From NCBI GenBank assembly GCA_021828935.1, contig JAJZCU010000114.1:1-6750 (forward strand): a stretch of DNA of 6,750 bases, in the 5' to 3' direction. Made by a program: the position numbers and the translations under genes. Each line of letters opens with the position of its first letter. The first letter of the stretch is position 1. This stretch comes from Planctomycetota bacterium. Lineage in GTDB: Bacteria > Planctomycetota > Phycisphaerae > WQYP01. This document shows, piece after piece, positions 4,850 to 6,750 of this stretch. The notes under the pieces are model-generated. The model saw nothing but the letters and a program-made list of their open reading frames with translations. It did not search any database and was not told the origin of the DNA.

Positions 4850-6750
4850 ATGATCGAGACGCACCAGGAACGTCCCCGTGAACTCAAATGGTATCACGCC
4901 GGCCCCATGCTTTACGGCGATTGGGGCACCAGCCGCTTTTACGTGCTGGGCCTGGCGTTTTTCTACAGCCTGCACGCCAGTTTTTGGTACGTGGCCGCCG
5001 TGGGCATGTTGGTGGCTTCCGTCGGCTGGGCCTACACCATTATCTGCCGGTGCTATCCCGACGGCGGCGGCGTATACTCCGCCGCCCGCCACACCAACCA
5101 GCAACTGGCGGTCGTCGGCGCGTTGCTGCTGTTCGCGGATTATATTGTGACATCCGCCCTGTCCGCCTTTGCCGGCATGCAATACTTTCACCTTAATCCA
5201 CATTGGATCATTCCCGGCGCCATTGTTGCCATTTTATTCGTGGGCGTTATTAACTATATTGGTCCGCGCCGGGCGGGCACATTCGCGTTGATCGTGGCGA
5301 TGGCCACCCTGGCCCTTACCGCCGTGATCGTTGTTTTCACCATCCCCCACCTGGCGCTGGGCTGGCAGAGGATCACCCCCTTTGACAAGGTGCCGGGATC
5401 GCCGCGCCACAAATGGGACAGCTTTGTGGCCGTGGTGCTGGCCCTTTCCGGCGTGGAGGCCATTGCCAACATGACCGGCATCATGGTGCCGCCGGTGGCA
5501 AAAACCAGCAAAAAGGCGATCTGGCCGGTGTTGCTGGAAGTGGTCATTTTGAATTTGTTGCTGGCCGTGGGCATGAACGCCCTGGTGCCCAACCCCAAAA
5601 ACCCCAGCGTGGATTTCACCCAACCCGCCCGCGTACTGCAACACGAGGTGCGCTCCTACAAAAAAGAGAATCCGAATTGGGCCAGCGTCCCGGCGGAAAA
5701 GGCGCACATCGTGGCCATTGATGTGAACAAAAAGAAGGAAGACCGCATTGAAAACGCCGTGCTGGGCGTTATGGCCCAGGACTTCGTCAACCGTCCGTTC
5801 TCACTGGTATGCGGTGTGGTGTTTGGTCTGCTGCTGATTTCCGCCGTGAATACCGCCACCGCCGACATGGTAAGCATTCAATATGTAATGTCGCGCGATG
5901 ACGAATTGCCGCACGCCTTCACCAAGCTAAACATTTTTGGCGTGCCGTGGCTGGGGCTGATCGCAGCCATCGGCGTGCCGATCTTAATACTTTGTTTATT
6001 TCATAATCTGGACACGCTGGCCGATCTGTACGCCATCGGCGTGGTGGGGGCCATCTGCATCAACCTGGGCAGTTGTTCTTATAACAAGAAAATGCCGCTG
6101 AAAAAGTATGAACGCATCGGCATGGGCGTGCTGGCCTGCGTGATGGGCGCCATTGAGATCACGCTGGCGCTGGAAAAACACGACGCCCTGATCTTCGCCA
6201 GTTCCGTGCTGGTTACCGGCCTTATCGCCCGCTTCTTTACCAAGACGTACCCCAAACTTTCAGCCGGCGCCCGCGGGGGCGTTACGTCGGTTGCCGGCGC
6301 CATGGCGCTGGGCGGCGCCGCCACTGCCGTCTATTTTGGCTACCACCTGCAGGCGACGAATCTGGCCATCGCGGTGTGGTTGTACATCGGCGCCGCCCTG
6401 CTGCTTGCGGCGGCGGTGTTCAGCTTGTACACGGCGCTGTCAGTGGCCCGTCGCCAACCGATGACGACCACGGAACTTGTGCCCGCTAGCGCGGCGCTGG
6501 CCCCGGCGACCGCCGGCCCGGCGAAAGCAGGCGCCGCCGCCCCGCTGGATATGAACCGCCCGCGCGTCATGGTGGCTACCCGCGGCAGCACGCGCCTGCT
6601 TGATTTTGCAGCCAATTACACCCACCAGATCAATGGTTTGTTGTTTGTTATTTTTGTGCGACCCCTGCAGGTCAGCTTCGCCGCCGGCACGCGCGGGCCA
6701 CGCCCGGAAGAAGACCCCGCCGCGCGCGAAACGTTTATGCTGGCCCGCGA
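4850..6750 (+). CDS. APC-superfamily transporter with C-terminal universal-stress-protein-like domain, KimA-like; partial, runs off right edge
   Basis: The frame is open for 633 codons to the edge. After a short cytoplasmic N-terminus come roughly 12 or more hydrophobic helices (about residues 28-545), an Ala/Pro linker (about 547-567) and the start of a UspA-like fold: strand RVMVATRG (572-579), helix, and LLFVIFVRP. In B. subtilis KimA, a K+/H+ symporter of the KUP group, I recall D36, Y43, D117, Y118, T121, S125, T230 and E233 as functional. Here D24/Y31, D97/Y98/T101/S105 (in FADYIVTSALSA) and S200/E203 (in LSGVEAIAN) keep the same spacing, and PDGGGVY (70-76) matches the KimA PxGGGAY block. 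VNTATADM (333-340) and MSRDDELPHAF (347-357) also parallel the family. Odd: a polar, Lys-rich loop of about 60 residues (246-304) between two helices, longer than I recall in KimA. The cyclic di-AMP riboswitch in front argues for K+ or osmolyte uptake; an amino-acid substrate remains possible. Identity as APC transporter is firm; K+ specificity is inference. Confidence 0.9.
   Translation, partial: MIETHQERPRELKWYHAGPMLYGDWGTSRFYVLGLAFFYSLHASFWYVAAVGMLVASVGWAYTIICRCYPDGGGVYSAARHTNQQLAVVGALLLFADYIVTSALSAFAGMQYFHLNPHWIIPGAIVAILFVGVINYIGPRRAGTFALIVAMATLALTAVIVVFTIPHLALGWQRITPFDKVPGSPRHKWDSFVAVVLALSGVEAIANMTGIMVPPVAKTSKKAIWPVLLEVVILNLLLAVGMNALVPNPKNPSVDFTQPARVLQHEVRSYKKENPNWASVPAEKAHIVAIDVNKKKEDRIENAVLGVMAQDFVNRPFSLVCGVVFGLLLISAVNTATADMVSIQYVMSRDDELPHAFTKLNIFGVPWLGLIAAIGVPILILCLFHNLDTLADLYAIGVVGAICINLGSCSYNKKMPLKKYERIGMGVLACVMGAIEITLALEKHDALIFASSVLVTGLIARFFTKTYPKLSAGARGGVTSVAGAMALGGAATAVYFGYHLQATNLAIAVWLYIGAALLLAAAVFSLYTALSVARRQPMTTTELVPASAALAPATAGPAKAGAAAPLDMNRPRVMVATRGSTRLLDFAANYTHQINGLLFVIFVRPLQVSFAAGTRGPRPEEDPAARETFMLAR

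Noticed and set aside
4628..5203. Minus-strand open frame of 191 codons across the riboswitch 3' end and transporter start
   Set aside because: It is antisense to the well-supported transporter, has no recognisable domain, and its His/Gly/Ala-rich composition is typical of a shadow frame.

Overview
The window is GC-rich DNA with GC-biased third codon positions. It looks like a bacterial chromosome segment of about 6.75 kb. No marker gene fixes the taxon. The mix of a DUF3431 protein, a phosphatase–ADP-ribosylglycohydrolase fusion and this style of APC transporter would suit a Gram-negative environmental bacterium, possibly of the Planctomycetes/Verrucomicrobia/Lentisphaerae group, but that is inference. 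No mobile element, tRNA, rRNA or CRISPR array was seen.

Left part (1-1198): the tail of a protein cut by the window edge lies in one reading frame and is followed, in a different frame and without a convincing start site, by a DUF3431 domain protein. The two may be one gene broken by frameshifts. A short GC hairpin with a T-run follows the DUF3431 stop.

Middle (1199-3077): a minus-strand gene encodes a dual-specificity-type protein phosphatase fused to an ADP-ribosylglycohydrolase (DraG-like). It has a good ribosome binding site and a perfect 7+7 inverted repeat just upstream. The 343-base region to its right is a divergent promoter region shared with the next gene.

Right part (3078-6750), a probable potassium/ion homeostasis locus: a CPA2-type cation:proton antiporter is followed by a strong -35 element, then an RNA leader matching the cyclic di-AMP riboswitch (ydaO-yuaA class) in all its conserved blocks, then an APC-superfamily transporter with a C-terminal universal-stress-protein-like domain, open at the right edge. 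In Bacillus subtilis the same riboswitch class controls kimA (ydaO), a K+ importer of similar build. The residues I recall as K+/H+ coordinating in KimA recur here with the same spacing. The simplest reading is that cyclic di-AMP, which reports high K+, shuts off a KimA-like importer through the riboswitch, next to an antiporter that could export cations. This regulatory unit is the most interesting content of the window.
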